Shown here: positions 16,467-24,733 of the stretch, piece by piece
Layout of the letters: the number at the start of each line of letters is the position of its first letter
Position numbering within the stretch: position 1 is the stretch's first letter
Assembly (NCBI GenBank): GCA_017445315.1
Contig: JAFSUI010000012.1
Span: 1-64,000 of the forward strand
DNA: 64,000 bases
Reading direction: 5' to 3'
Source: Bacillota bacterium
GTDB taxonomy: Bacteria > Bacillota > Clostridia > Peptostreptococcales > Anaerovoracaceae
Translations under genes and position numbers: made by a program
The notes under the pieces: generated by a model
Database searches by the model: none
Told to the model about the DNA's origin: nothing
Seen by the model: the letters and a program-made list of their open reading frames with translations, nothing else

Positions 16467-16530
16467 TTACAAGTAGAACCGTCCCTGTTGTAAATGATTT
16501 TTGCAAGTAGAACCGTCCCCATTGTGAATT
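16467..16530 (-). repeat. Interspersed repeat, two direct copies after glmS
   Basis: Copies at 16467-16495 and 16501-16530 have the core AGTAGAACCGTCCC, in the same orientation as the copy at 15827-15858. The second abuts glmS, and its end supplies the TAA stop (16529-16531), the same position relative to the repeat as in the UPF0340 gene. Confidence 0.75.
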
Positions 16531-18370
16531 ATTCTACGGTTACGCTTTTGGCGAGGTTTCTGGGTTTGTCTATGTTCTCGCCTTTTTCTTTTGCTACGTA
16601 GTAGGCAAAGAGCTGAAGTGGAACTACGGAGAGGATTGGCGTTACCTCGTCATCGCATTGTGGAATATATATTACTTCGTTGCTCTTTTTCTTTATATCG
16701 GTGTGGCCCTCTTTTGTTATTGATACAACATGCGAATATCTCGCTTTGATTTCCTCAATATTGGAGAACATCTTGTCATAGAGAGCATCCTGCGTGGCAA
16801 GGGCGATTACGATTGTTTCCGGCTCCATGAGTGCTATCGTGCCATGCTTAAGTTCGCCGGCTGCGATAGCAAAGGAGTTAATATACGAAATTTCCTTTAA
16901 CTTGAGCGAGCCCTCATAAGAAACTGCAGAATCCAGGCCCCTTCCTATAAAGAACATCTGCGTTCTGTTATAGAGGAGTTTTGCAAGCTTTTCTATATCG
17001 CGAGATGACTTTAGGACTTCTTCCATCTTCTTTGGAATGGCCTTCAGTTCTTTTACTAGGTGATTGTATTTTTTAGCGCTGATTACACCCTTCTTGTCGG
17101 CAAGATAAAGAGCAATCAGATACATGCAGATAAGCTGAGTGGTGTATGCCTTGGTGGAGGCAACCGCAATTTCAGGTCCTGCCCAAGTATAGAATACGTC
17201 GTCTGATTCACGCGCAACTGAGCTTCCTACTACATTTACGACAGAGAGAATTCTTGCGCCCTTTCTCTTTGCTTCTCTCAAAGCCTCAAGCGTATCGGTT
17301 GTTTCTCCGGACTGGCTTATTGCGATAAACAAAGTATGCTCATCCACAAAAGGATCTCTGTATCTAAACTCAGATGCTACATCTATATCTACTGGTATTT
17401 TTGCAATCTTCTCAATCGCATATTTTCCAACAAGACCTGCATGATAAGCTGTTCCGCAAGCAACGATACAAACCTTGTCGAATTTTTTAAGATCGGCCTT
17501 TGTTATTGAAATACCATCAAGAACAACTTTGCCATTTGCGTCGAGTCTTCTCATAAGGGTTTCTTTTACTGCGTTGGGCTGCTCATAGATTTCCTTAAGC
17601 ATAAAGTGATCGTATCCGCCTTTTTCTGCGTCCTCCATGCTCCAGGTTACCTTCATGGTGTTTCTCGCTACGCGCTTACCCTTGCTATCTATTATTCTTA
17701 CTTCATCAGGAGTAAGAACTACCATCTCATCATTTTCTATGAGATAAATATCGTTCGTATATTTTAGGAGCGCCGGTATATCGCTGGCAAGAAGATTAAA
17801 CTTACTTCCCGCACCAACTATAAGCGGAGCATTCTTTCTATATGCAACTATCTTCTGCGGTACATCCTTTGCTATGATTGCAATGGAAAACGCTCCCTTT
17901 AGATCCTTTGCGACCTTCATGACGGCCTTTTCGAGATCGCGTCCGTTCTGCCTATATTCAAGCGAAATCAGGTTTCCGATTACTTCTGTATCCGTCTGGC
18001 TCTTAAACTTGATTCCGTATTTTGACGAAAGCTTGGCCTTGAGCTCCGCATAGTTTTCTACAATGCCGTTGTGAACAATCGCAAGCTCATCATAATAATC
18101 CTTATGTGGATGCGAATTAACATCTGACGGAACACCGTGGGTTGCCCATCTGGTATGACCTATACCGCAGGTGCCTACCGGAGGCCTTCCCATAATAAGC
18201 TTCTCTAGGCCATCCTTGATCTCGCCTTTCTTCTTTTTTAGAACTATTCCGGACTTTCCCTGAACTGCAATACCTGCTGAGTCATAGCCTCTATACTCAA
18301 GTTTTTTCAGACCATCAAGTATTACATCACAAGCCTGTTCATATCCGACATATCCAACTATACCGCACAT
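16529..18370 (-). CDS. glmS: Glutamine-fructose-6-phosphate aminotransferase (isomerizing)
   Basis: Makes glucosamine-6-phosphate from fructose-6-phosphate and glutamine, the first step to UDP-GlcNAc and the cell wall. The 613 residues begin MCGIVGYVG; Cys2 is the glutaminase nucleophile after Met removal. The glutamine amidotransferase domain covers about 2-220, then two SIS sugar-isomerase domains lie at about 290-420 and 460-600; the conserved C-terminus KPRNLAKSVTVE is complete. It lies 75 bp after glmM. That gap is too short for a glmS ribozyme, so control must differ from Bacillus. Confidence 0.97.
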   Translation of the reverse strand: MCGIVGYVGYEQACDVILDGLKKLEYRGYDSAGIAVQGKSGIVLKKKKGEIKDGLEKLIMGRPPVGTCGIGHTRWATHGVPSDVNSHPHKDYYDELAIVHNGIVENYAELKAKLSSKYGIKFKSQTDTEVIGNLISLEYRQNGRDLEKAVMKVAKDLKGAFSIAIIAKDVPQKIVAYRKNAPLIVGAGSKFNLLASDIPALLKYTNDIYLIENDEMVVLTPDEVRIIDSKGKRVARNTMKVTWSMEDAEKGGYDHFMLKEIYEQPNAVKETLMRRLDANGKVVLDGISITKADLKKFDKVCIVACGTAYHAGLVGKYAIEKIAKIPVDIDVASEFRYRDPFVDEHTLFIAISQSGETTDTLEALREAKRKGARILSVVNVVGSSVARESDDVFYTWAGPEIAVASTKAYTTQLICMYLIALYLADKKGVISAKKYNHLVKELKAIPKKMEEVLKSSRDIEKLAKLLYNRTQMFFIGRGLDSAVSYEGSLKLKEISYINSFAIAAGELKHGTIALMEPETIVIALATQDALYDKMFSNIEEIKARYSHVVSITKEGHTDIKKKSNEVIYIPQCDDEVTPILSVVPLQLFAYYVAKEKGENIDKPRNLAKSVTVE

Positions 18371-18413
18371 AGTTAAACCTTTGCCCTTTCAAATCGCTTT
18401 CTCAAATTCTTTA

Positions 18414-18455
18414 AAATTACTAGCTGTTTTAACTAGCTGTTTAACTAGCTGTATT
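18414..18455. repeat. Three tandem ACTAGCTG repeats between glmM and glmS
   Basis: ACTAGCTG occurs three times at about 12-bp spacing across the glmM stop codon and the start of the gap. It may be an operator array or simple slippage. Confidence 0.6.
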
Positions 18456-19812
18456 TTCGGCTGATAAGCACCGCCAAATCCTCAGCCATTTCCTTAATTA
18501 CGTCTATATCCTTACCTTCAATGGTTACTCTTACAAGAGGCTCCGTTCCGGATACTCTTACGAGAACCCTTCCTTCGCCCTCAAGTTTTTGCTCAACTTC
18601 TTTGACAGCTCCACTGATCTCCGGGTCTCTGATTTCGTCCTTATGCATAAATGCCTTTTTCTTTTCATTATCCACTCTCGCATTTACAAGAACCTGCGGG
18701 AAGAGTTCAATCTCGCTCGCAAGTTCGGACGCCTTCTTTCCGGAGTTTAGCATTGCCTTTACAAACTGGAGCGATGAAAGAGTGCCATCGCCTGTCGTGG
18801 TATATTCAGCAAAGATAATATGTCCCGACTGCTCTCCTCCAACCATGCTTCCCGTCTCGCGCATGGATTCTATTACATATCTATCACCAACCTGAGTGAC
18901 ATCAACATTGCATCCTATCACTTCCTTGCAATACTTATGGAAGCCGATATTGCTCATCACAGTGGTTGTAACTCTGTTTCCTTCAAGTTTTCCTTGATCC
19001 TTTAGCATCTTGGCACAGATACAAATTGTCTGATCTCCGTCGATTACATTACCGTTTTCATCAACAACTATCAGTCTATCCGCATCGCCGTCATAAGCCA
19101 TGCCTACATCGGCACCCACCTCTTTAACGAGCTTTTGAAGTTTCTCAGGATGAGTTGAACCAATGTCTCTATTAATATTTACACCATCGGGTTCATTACC
19201 TATAACATGAACATTTGCGCCAAGTGCTCTATACACCTTTGGTGCTGTCTGGAATGCCGCACCATTTGCGCAGTCAAGCGCAACCGTCATTCCGTCCAGT
19301 CTCTCGTCTATTGTCGTAAGAAGATAATCGCAGTAAAGATCTGTCGCACTTGCTTCTTCTCTTAAACACTGACCAATACCATCTCCCGTGATATTACTTG
19401 CCACATTGATACTACGAGCAATAATATCTTCAATTTTTTCTTCAATGAGATCGTCAAGCTTATATCCGTCGCCGTTGAAGAATTTAATGCCATTGTATTC
19501 AAATGGGTTATGCGAAGCAGAGATGACAACTCCTGCATCCGCTCCATAATACCTGGTTAGATACGCAACTGCAGGCGTAGGAAGAACGCCTACCTTTATT
19601 ACATTTCCACCGACCGAGAGTATCCCTGCACAGAGTGCATTATCAAGCATATCACCGGATTTTCTCGTATCCTTTCCTACGATAAAAAGCGTATGCTTAT
19701 TGTTCTTGGAAAGAACGGTTGCACCCGCCCTACCCAGTTCAAAAGCGAGTTCCGGAGTCAATTCATAGTTGGCAATTCCTCTTACTCCGTCGGTTCCAAA
19801 TAAAGTCCCCAT
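18445..19812 (-). CDS. glmM: Phosphoglucosamine mutase
   Basis: Interconverts glucosamine-6-phosphate and glucosamine-1-phosphate for UDP-GlcNAc. The 455 residues match the family length. The phosphoserine site is Ser100 in ISASHNP, the metal site is DGDADR near 240, and the C-terminal phosphate-binding loop is RVSGTEPLVRV. It follows cdaR by about 70 bp. CdaA and GlmM form a known complex in Firmicutes, in which GlmM restrains c-di-AMP synthesis, so the gene order fits. Confidence 0.96.
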   Translation of the reverse strand: MGTLFGTDGVRGIANYELTPELAFELGRAGATVLSKNNKHTLFIVGKDTRKSGDMLDNALCAGILSVGGNVIKVGVLPTPAVAYLTRYYGADAGVVISASHNPFEYNGIKFFNGDGYKLDDLIEEKIEDIIARSINVASNITGDGIGQCLREEASATDLYCDYLLTTIDERLDGMTVALDCANGAAFQTAPKVYRALGANVHVIGNEPDGVNINRDIGSTHPEKLQKLVKEVGADVGMAYDGDADRLIVVDENGNVIDGDQTICICAKMLKDQGKLEGNRVTTTVMSNIGFHKYCKEVIGCNVDVTQVGDRYVIESMRETGSMVGGEQSGHIIFAEYTTTGDGTLSSLQFVKAMLNSGKKASELASEIELFPQVLVNARVDNEKKKAFMHKDEIRDPEISGAVKEVEQKLEGEGRVLVRVSGTEPLVRVTIEGKDIDVIKEMAEDLAVLISRKYS

Positions 19813-19883
19813 ATACTTCTCCTATACGCACAAAATCCGGACAAAGGTGCATAACGCACCTTTGTCCAGACTCCTAATAAAAA

Positions 19884-21125
19884 TCAGTTTCCGCTATTTT
19901 CTTCGCTTGCGCCTTCGCCGGAATTTTCTCCGTTATCTGCCGTAATCTCAACAAGCAAGCTCTTAGGTTCAATTTCCATGCCGTAAAGCTCTCTTGAACA
20001 ATCCACCAGAATCTCTGCCTGACCGGAATTTCCCATCTTGCTTACATCTACGGAAAGCTTGAAATTATTCTTCACCAGTAGATCCAGAACGTTCTTCTTG
20101 TCCGAAGCCTTAATTGTTATTACTGCGTCCTGCGGCAAGGTATAGACAGAACCATTTGCAATACCTTCTATGGTAACTTCGCTTGCATCAAAGGTGAATT
20201 CTTTGTCCTCAACCGGAGCAACCGTAATTGTTGCTATGGGTTCTTCTCCTTCTGCAAGAGCTATACCATCAGGGAATGTGAATTTGAGATTGGCTTCTGT
20301 GTCAGCCTTATAGGATGAGAGATCTATCTCCTGAGCAACAAGCTTTTCAATGCCGTCCAATACATCCACATTTCCGAATATCCTTACGTTCTCCGGTGCT
20401 GTAGCCTCTCTTATAAATCTATCCTCCGTATTGTCCTTAAAGGAAACCTCAAGAGGAACAGTCTTTGTTCTTGCGAGTATAGATGATACGGAGATGCTCT
20501 TCTGCGCAAGTCTTATACCCTGAACTTCTCTTCCTTCGGAATCAAGCGGTACAAGCTGGCATGTAGTAGCCGAAAGCGTTTCTCCGACGCTCGCTGCATC
20601 TACAACACCCTGAACCATCGCCACACGTTCCACAAGAGATTCAGCACCGCTTACGAGCACATGAGATGAACTCATACTTACCGTGCTTCCTTGCTCTCCG
20701 AGGCCAAATGTTCCTGAATACGAAATAGTTATACCTACAGGTTTCTGAGCAAGACCTTCTACCGTAACTATGGTCCTGGACACGCTTTGTTTGTTTACGG
20801 TTATTCCACTCGGAACCTTTATGGTGATGCTCATCTCATTATCTCCTCTTTGCGCGGATGCCACATTTACTGTGGCTGAGATGTCATTTGGAGTGATATA
20901 ACCCAAGATTGCCCTTGCGCCTGATACCTCAAGGCTTATAAACTCTTCCTCAGCACCCGCAATCGCAAGTCCTCTCTCGTTAAGAGTTTCCTCGTACGTA
21001 TAGGTTATCGGGATATTTCTTATCGTCTTTGTCTTTGATGGATTAACCTCACCGATTACATATCCCCAAATAAGCACGGCCGCGAGGAGCGAGATGATCA
21101 ATCTTACTGTTTTACTGTTTAGCAT
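19884..21125 (-). CDS. cdaR: YbbR-domain protein CdaR, regulator of diadenylate cyclase
   Basis: Membrane-anchored regulator of CdaA, 413 residues. One N-terminal transmembrane helix (about 5-25) is followed by an extracytoplasmic chain of YbbR domains (about four by length), beginning with the IPITYTYEETLNERGLAI block. The start is placed at ATG 21123-21125, with a GGAGGTGATC site; the frame is open further upstream. It overlaps cdaA by 14 bp, as in other Firmicutes. The C-terminal tail is rich in Glu, Gly and Asn. Confidence 0.92.
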   Translation of the reverse strand: MLNSKTVRLIISLLAAVLIWGYVIGEVNPSKTKTIRNIPITYTYEETLNERGLAIAGAEEEFISLEVSGARAILGYITPNDISATVNVASAQRGDNEMSITIKVPSGITVNKQSVSRTIVTVEGLAQKPVGITISYSGTFGLGEQGSTVSMSSSHVLVSGAESLVERVAMVQGVVDAASVGETLSATTCQLVPLDSEGREVQGIRLAQKSISVSSILARTKTVPLEVSFKDNTEDRFIREATAPENVRIFGNVDVLDGIEKLVAQEIDLSSYKADTEANLKFTFPDGIALAEGEEPIATITVAPVEDKEFTFDASEVTIEGIANGSVYTLPQDAVITIKASDKKNVLDLLVKNNFKLSVDVSKMGNSGQAEILVDCSRELYGMEIEPKSLLVEITADNGENSGEGASEENSGN

Positions 21126-21963
21126 TCTGATCACCTCCCAAGAGAACACTCTTTATTCTGGAAAGGAAACCGGCACTCTCTTCTTGCTCAGCCAGATACA
21201 GGTTAAGAAGAATCTTCTCAAGTTCCTTTGCGTCAAGGAATCGATTTAACTTGCCTTCCTTGGCCATGGATATAACACCGTTTTCCTCACTTACTATCAA
21301 AGCGATGGCATCGGAGTTTTCCGTAATACCAATTGCGGCTCTATGTCTTGTTCCTAGTTCTTTGTTTAAATCCAATCTTCCGGACAAAGGAAGTACGCAG
21401 CCTGCGGCATAAAGCTTGTCGTTTCTGATTATTGCAGCGCCGTCATGCATCGGTGATCCTTTGTAGAAGATGTTTCCCAGAAGCTCCGCCGTAATATCGG
21501 CATTTACAATGGTTCCACTCTCAGCGATATCTCCGAGAGATACCTGGTTTTCTATAACTATAAGCGCACCTGTACGGGTTGCCGAAAAACTATCTACGGC
21601 TTCTACGATTGCGTCAATCAATTCTTTGGCTTTGTTCTTGTCGAGTTTGGCTAGTCGTCCGTAAATCATGGATCCACGGCCCATGTATTCAAGGGCCCTT
21701 CTAAGTTCCGGCTGGAAGATGATGATTATGGCAATCAATCCAAATGTTGTTGCTCCCTTTAGAATCCAGTTAAGAGCGTTAAGCTCCAGGAAATCCGACA
21801 ACAAGAAAAGCGCAGCAAGCATTATAAGGCCTCTTACGAGCTGCTGCGCTCTTGTTTCTTTTATGAATCCCAGTACCAGATAGATAATGAAGGCAACAAC
21901 AAGTACGTCCAAGACGTCAGCAATGCCTATATCACTTATTATGTTGGCAAAAAAGTCCTTCAT
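21112..21963 (-). CDS. cdaA: Diadenylate cyclase CdaA
   Basis: Makes c-di-AMP from two ATP at the membrane; the messenger controls potassium and osmolyte balance and cell-wall stress responses. About three transmembrane helices lie in residues 1-85, then a DisA_N catalytic domain with the metal and substrate motifs DGA (174-176) and RHR (206-208). The 283 residues match the family. It heads the cluster cdaA-cdaR-glmM-glmS. Confidence 0.96.
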   Translation of the reverse strand: MKDFFANIISDIGIADVLDVLVVAFIIYLVLGFIKETRAQQLVRGLIMLAALFLLSDFLELNALNWILKGATTFGLIAIIIIFQPELRRALEYMGRGSMIYGRLAKLDKNKAKELIDAIVEAVDSFSATRTGALIVIENQVSLGDIAESGTIVNADITAELLGNIFYKGSPMHDGAAIIRNDKLYAAGCVLPLSGRLDLNKELGTRHRAAIGITENSDAIALIVSEENGVISMAKEGKLNRFLDAKELEKILLNLYLAEQEESAGFLSRIKSVLLGGDQNAKQ

Positions 21964-22040
21964 CTGTACCCTTATGATTTCTACTTCCCCTAGTTATAAC
22001 TAAATATCTTATGGCCTCCCCTTGCCATCAACTCGCCTGA

Positions 22041-22562
22041 TTATTCGGCAGTTGTCAAAAGACCGTAGTCTTCGTCGTTTCTCTTATATACAACGCTTAC
22101 TGAATGTGTATCCACGTCCTCAAATACGTAGAAGTCGTGTCCGATCATTTCCATCTCTAGAGTTGCTTCTTCTACGCTCATCGGTTGCAAGAACAGTCTC
22201 TTTGTCTTTACAACCCTTGCTTCTTCCTCTTCTATCGCAGGAATCTCCTCAAATCTTACGGACTGGTTGTCCTGATACTTTTTCTGGAGCTTGCCCTTGA
22301 ATTTTGACATCTGGCGAGAAAGCTTATCTATGGCCTTGTCGAGGCCTTCATAAATATCGTCAGCCACCTGCTCTGTTCTAAACTGCGCACCCTTGGCATT
22401 GATATTGATTTCGATTTTTTCTTTGTTCTTTTCCTGGGATAAAACTACTTTTGCATCGATGTCATCAGAAAAATACTTCTCAAGCTTTTCCAATTTCTTG
22501 TCAATGGTATCTTCCAAATGCTGATATGTGTTGAAATTTTTACCGGTAATTTTGATGTTCAT
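22041..22562 (-). CDS. hpf: Ribosome hibernation promoting factor, long form
   Basis: Binds the 30S subunit and pairs 70S ribosomes into inactive 100S dimers in stationary phase. The N-terminal S30AE/RaiA domain covers about residues 1-100 (MNIKITGKNFNTYQ start, then EINI and FRTEQVADDIYEGLDKAI), and the C-terminal dimerisation domain is about 115-170 (KTKRLFLQPMSVEEA, MEMIGHDFYVFEDVD). The length of 173 marks the long form. The ATG has a GGAGG site. Upstream lie a terminator and a structured RNA (22702-22893). Confidence 0.95.
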   Translation of the reverse strand: MNIKITGKNFNTYQHLEDTIDKKLEKLEKYFSDDIDAKVVLSQEKNKEKIEININAKGAQFRTEQVADDIYEGLDKAIDKLSRQMSKFKGKLQKKYQDNQSVRFEEIPAIEEEEARVVKTKRLFLQPMSVEEATLEMEMIGHDFYVFEDVDTHSVSVVYKRNDEDYGLLTTAE

Positions 22563-22629
22563 CCGATACCTCCTTTACTTTGCTCCTGATGGAGCGACAC
22601 TTTTTTCTATTCTATCATATATTTAATAA

Positions 22630-22675
22630 AAACAAAAGACGCGACCCCTAGAAAATCGCGACTTTTCAACAAAAA
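22630..22675 (-). terminator. Intrinsic terminator between the structured RNA and hpf
   Basis: On the minus strand AAAAG-T-CGCGA pairs with TCGCG-T-CTTTT (one mismatch), followed by TTTTGTTTTTATT. It would end the structured RNA transcript before hpf. Confidence 0.7.
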
Positions 22676-22701
22676 AACATGTTTCTTCAAGATTTCTTCA
22701 C

Positions 22702-22893
22702 ATAGAGCCCTTTGGGACTGCCTGCCTGACCTGGTCTTTGCCCCCACACTTGCCTTGATCGGGTTTCCCGAGGACTTACTTCTAAACTATGCCATGATCA
22801 CTACAGCCTCTCGCCGTAGCTTACGTGGATCCCTTTGCCCATAGCTGGCTTGGATTTTCAACCACAGACACAGGCAGTCCCAAGGAGCTCTAT
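22702..22893 (-). ncRNA. Structured RNA upstream of hpf, probable raiA motif
   Basis: A 23-position closing stem (22702-22724 with 22871-22893, one C-A mismatch and one wobble) encloses about 146 bases with several nested helices. These include a 7-bp hairpin CUACGGC/GCUGUAG, CUAUG/CAUAG, and UCGGG-AAA-CCCGA. Position just ahead of a raiA/hpf gene, length near 190-200 bases and complex fold fit the raiA motif RNA described from Firmicutes. I cannot check the consensus here. The rod-like shape of 6S RNA is the main alternative and fits less well. A terminator separates it from hpf. Confidence 0.65.
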
Positions 22894-22920
22894 AAAAAGA
22901 CTTTTCTTGATATATTTTCT

Positions 22921-23721
22921 TCAGATGACTTCTTCAGATAGCTTAATCGCTTCGCGCCACTCTCTTCCCGCAAAGGCGATAAGGCTAACGCTCTTTGGCT
23001 TTCCCTTTTCAATGGCACGCCTACACTCTCTCGCGGTGCTTCCCGTGGTGAAAAAATCATCTACGAGCATTATATCCTTATCTTGGACCAAATCAATACT
23101 GGCCTTAATAAGTTCCATGCTCCCGGCTATGGTTTCTGCTCTTTCCGCAGCACCTAGTCCCCTCAGCGCCTTGGTCTCATGGACTCTTAAAAGAACATCC
23201 GAAAGCTTTAGGTCCATTTCCTTTGCAAGATACTTTCCAATTAGCTTGGATTGATTGAAGCCTCTTACCAAGTATTTGTTCTCGTGTAGAGGAACCGGAA
23301 CAATAAGCATATTCTCGTCGGAACTTTTAAAACCTTCTATCCGCAGTCTATCCGCCATTATGCGTGCAATATCTCTTGCGATATATTTATGACCGTCGTA
23401 TTTGAAGGCAAAGATTATGCTTCGCTCGTAGATACCGTAATCCGCACAGCGCATTACCCTCATGCCATCAATATTTCTCGGCTCATCCACATTCCATCTA
23501 ATATGCTCCATGCAGTGGTCGCATAAGGAATAGCTCCTAGTTGAATCGATAATATTGCCGCAGCAGATACAATATAGCTGATGCGGAAAAACTACCTCTG
23601 AAATCACGCTAGCGATTTTTTCTACGCCATGAAATAGTCTTTCTGCAATTTCATCTGAACTACCCTGCATAATATCCTGCGCCGAGGTTAAAAAACTGTT
23701 TTCTTGTTTGTCGGCTTTCAC
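22921..23721 (-). CDS. ComFC-like phosphoribosyltransferase family protein
   Basis: Family of ComFC/ComF, needed for DNA uptake in competent bacteria. Cys pairs (CICCGN and CDHC, about residues 51-73) form a zinc ribbon. The C-terminal half is a PRTase fold with the PRPP loop DIMLVDDFFTTGSTARE near 215-232. The frame can start at GTG 23719-23721, but the ribosome-binding site is weak; ATG near 23670 with AGGA is an alternative that keeps both domains. No other competence genes are nearby, so the role in uptake is uncertain. Confidence 0.85.
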   Translation of the reverse strand: MKADKQENSFLTSAQDIMQGSSDEIAERLFHGVEKIASVISEVVFPHQLYCICCGNIIDSTRSYSLCDHCMEHIRWNVDEPRNIDGMRVMRCADYGIYERSIIFAFKYDGHKYIARDIARIMADRLRIEGFKSSDENMLIVPVPLHENKYLVRGFNQSKLIGKYLAKEMDLKLSDVLLRVHETKALRGLGAAERAETIAGSMELIKASIDLVQDKDIMLVDDFFTTGSTARECRRAIEKGKPKSVSLIAFAGREWREAIKLSEEVI

Positions 23722-23801
23722 TCTTAAAGTGTAGCCGAAAAATGTGTGGATTCTGTGTCAAATATTGTATGAGATTTTCCCATACAAATGCCTATTATTA
23801 T

Positions 23802-24665
23802 CTACTCTTCATCCGAGTTAATTATCATTGCTCTCAAAATTCCCGGCGGGTCATAATCGCGCTTTCCAGCTCCCATTCCAACGCGCTCTATCGTGAATGA
23901 TCCAGGTAATTCATTTTTTGTCATGGTTGCCGCAAGAAAAGCCGCTCCTGTCGGAGTTACAAACTCACCTTCTCTATCGACTATCTTGAGAGGAAGCTTG
24001 TGCGCCGCAGCAATATTGGTAACCGCAGGTACAGGAACAGGGATTACGCCATGCTGACACCTCACGCTACCCGTGCCTTCACTTATTGATTTTACAATAA
24101 CCTCGTCAACCGCAAGATTATCAAGGCATACCGCCGCAGCAATTACATCAACTATAGAGTCTATTGCGCCGACCTCATGAAAATGAACGTCATCAATAGA
24201 TGTGCCATGCGCCTTTGCCTCTGCTTCAGCAAGAATATCAAAGACCTTGCACGCGATATGCTTGGCATTATCCGTGATATTCAAATCATTTATTATATTT
24301 TTTATGTCATCTGGGTTTCTATGTTCATGATGATGATGGCGATGATAGTCGTGTTGATGATGGTGATGCTCATCATGATCGTGATGGTGATGCTCATGGT
24401 CATGGTGTTGGTGCTCATGACCATATAGATAATCCATATCGTGATCGTGGTTCTCGTGATCCACATCAAGCACGACATCAAAATCGCAGCAGTCTAGCCC
24501 CGATTTTTTAACGCGGCTTATTTTAACCTCAAAACTACTATCGTCTATCCCTTCAAGCGCATTCATAAGAACTGCTTCCGATGCACCTGCATCGAGAAGT
24601 GCCGCAACGGTCATATCGCCGCTTATTCCGGTATTGCATTCAAAATACAAACTTCTCTTTGACAC
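23802..24665 (-). CDS. LarC N-terminal part (nickel insertion protein), stand-alone
   Basis: LarC inserts nickel into the pincer cofactor of lactate racemase. Canonical LarC is made as LarC1 plus LarC2 joined by a ribosomal frameshift. Here the frame (~287 residues) holds the LarC1 part only: start FECNTGISGDM, the VHFHEVGAIDSIVD block and a final GAGKRDYDPPGILRAM. About 45 residues (70-115) are a His/Asp-rich metal-binding tract. The start is GTG 24663-24665 with an AAGGAG site; an upstream ATG at 24689 has none. Only 80 bp separate its stop from comFC, with no LarC2 frame. No larA, larB or larE lies in the window. Confidence 0.8.
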   Translation of the reverse strand: MSKRSLYFECNTGISGDMTVAALLDAGASEAVLMNALEGIDDSSFEVKISRVKKSGLDCCDFDVVLDVDHENHDHDMDYLYGHEHQHHDHEHHHHDHDEHHHHQHDYHRHHHHEHRNPDDIKNIINDLNITDNAKHIACKVFDILAEAEAKAHGTSIDDVHFHEVGAIDSIVDVIAAAVCLDNLAVDEVIVKSISEGTGSVRCQHGVIPVPVPAVTNIAAAHKLPLKIVDREGEFVTPTGAAFLAATMTKNELPGSFTIERVGMGAGKRDYDPPGILRAMIINSDEE

Positions 24666-24733
24666 TTCGTACTCCTTCCATTTCAACATACGCTAACATA
24701 TTATTCTATTCTATTCAGTATCTCTATATTTTT

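Noticed and set aside
18371..18444. glmS ribozyme
   Set aside because: The gap is only 75 bp and shows no ribozyme core.
18414..18455. CRISPR-like array
   Set aside because: The 8-mer repeats have 4-bp gaps and no spacer-length units.
24177..24428. Plus-strand frame with repeated Met and Val codons
   Set aside because: It is the antisense of the His/Asp-rich tract of the LarC gene.
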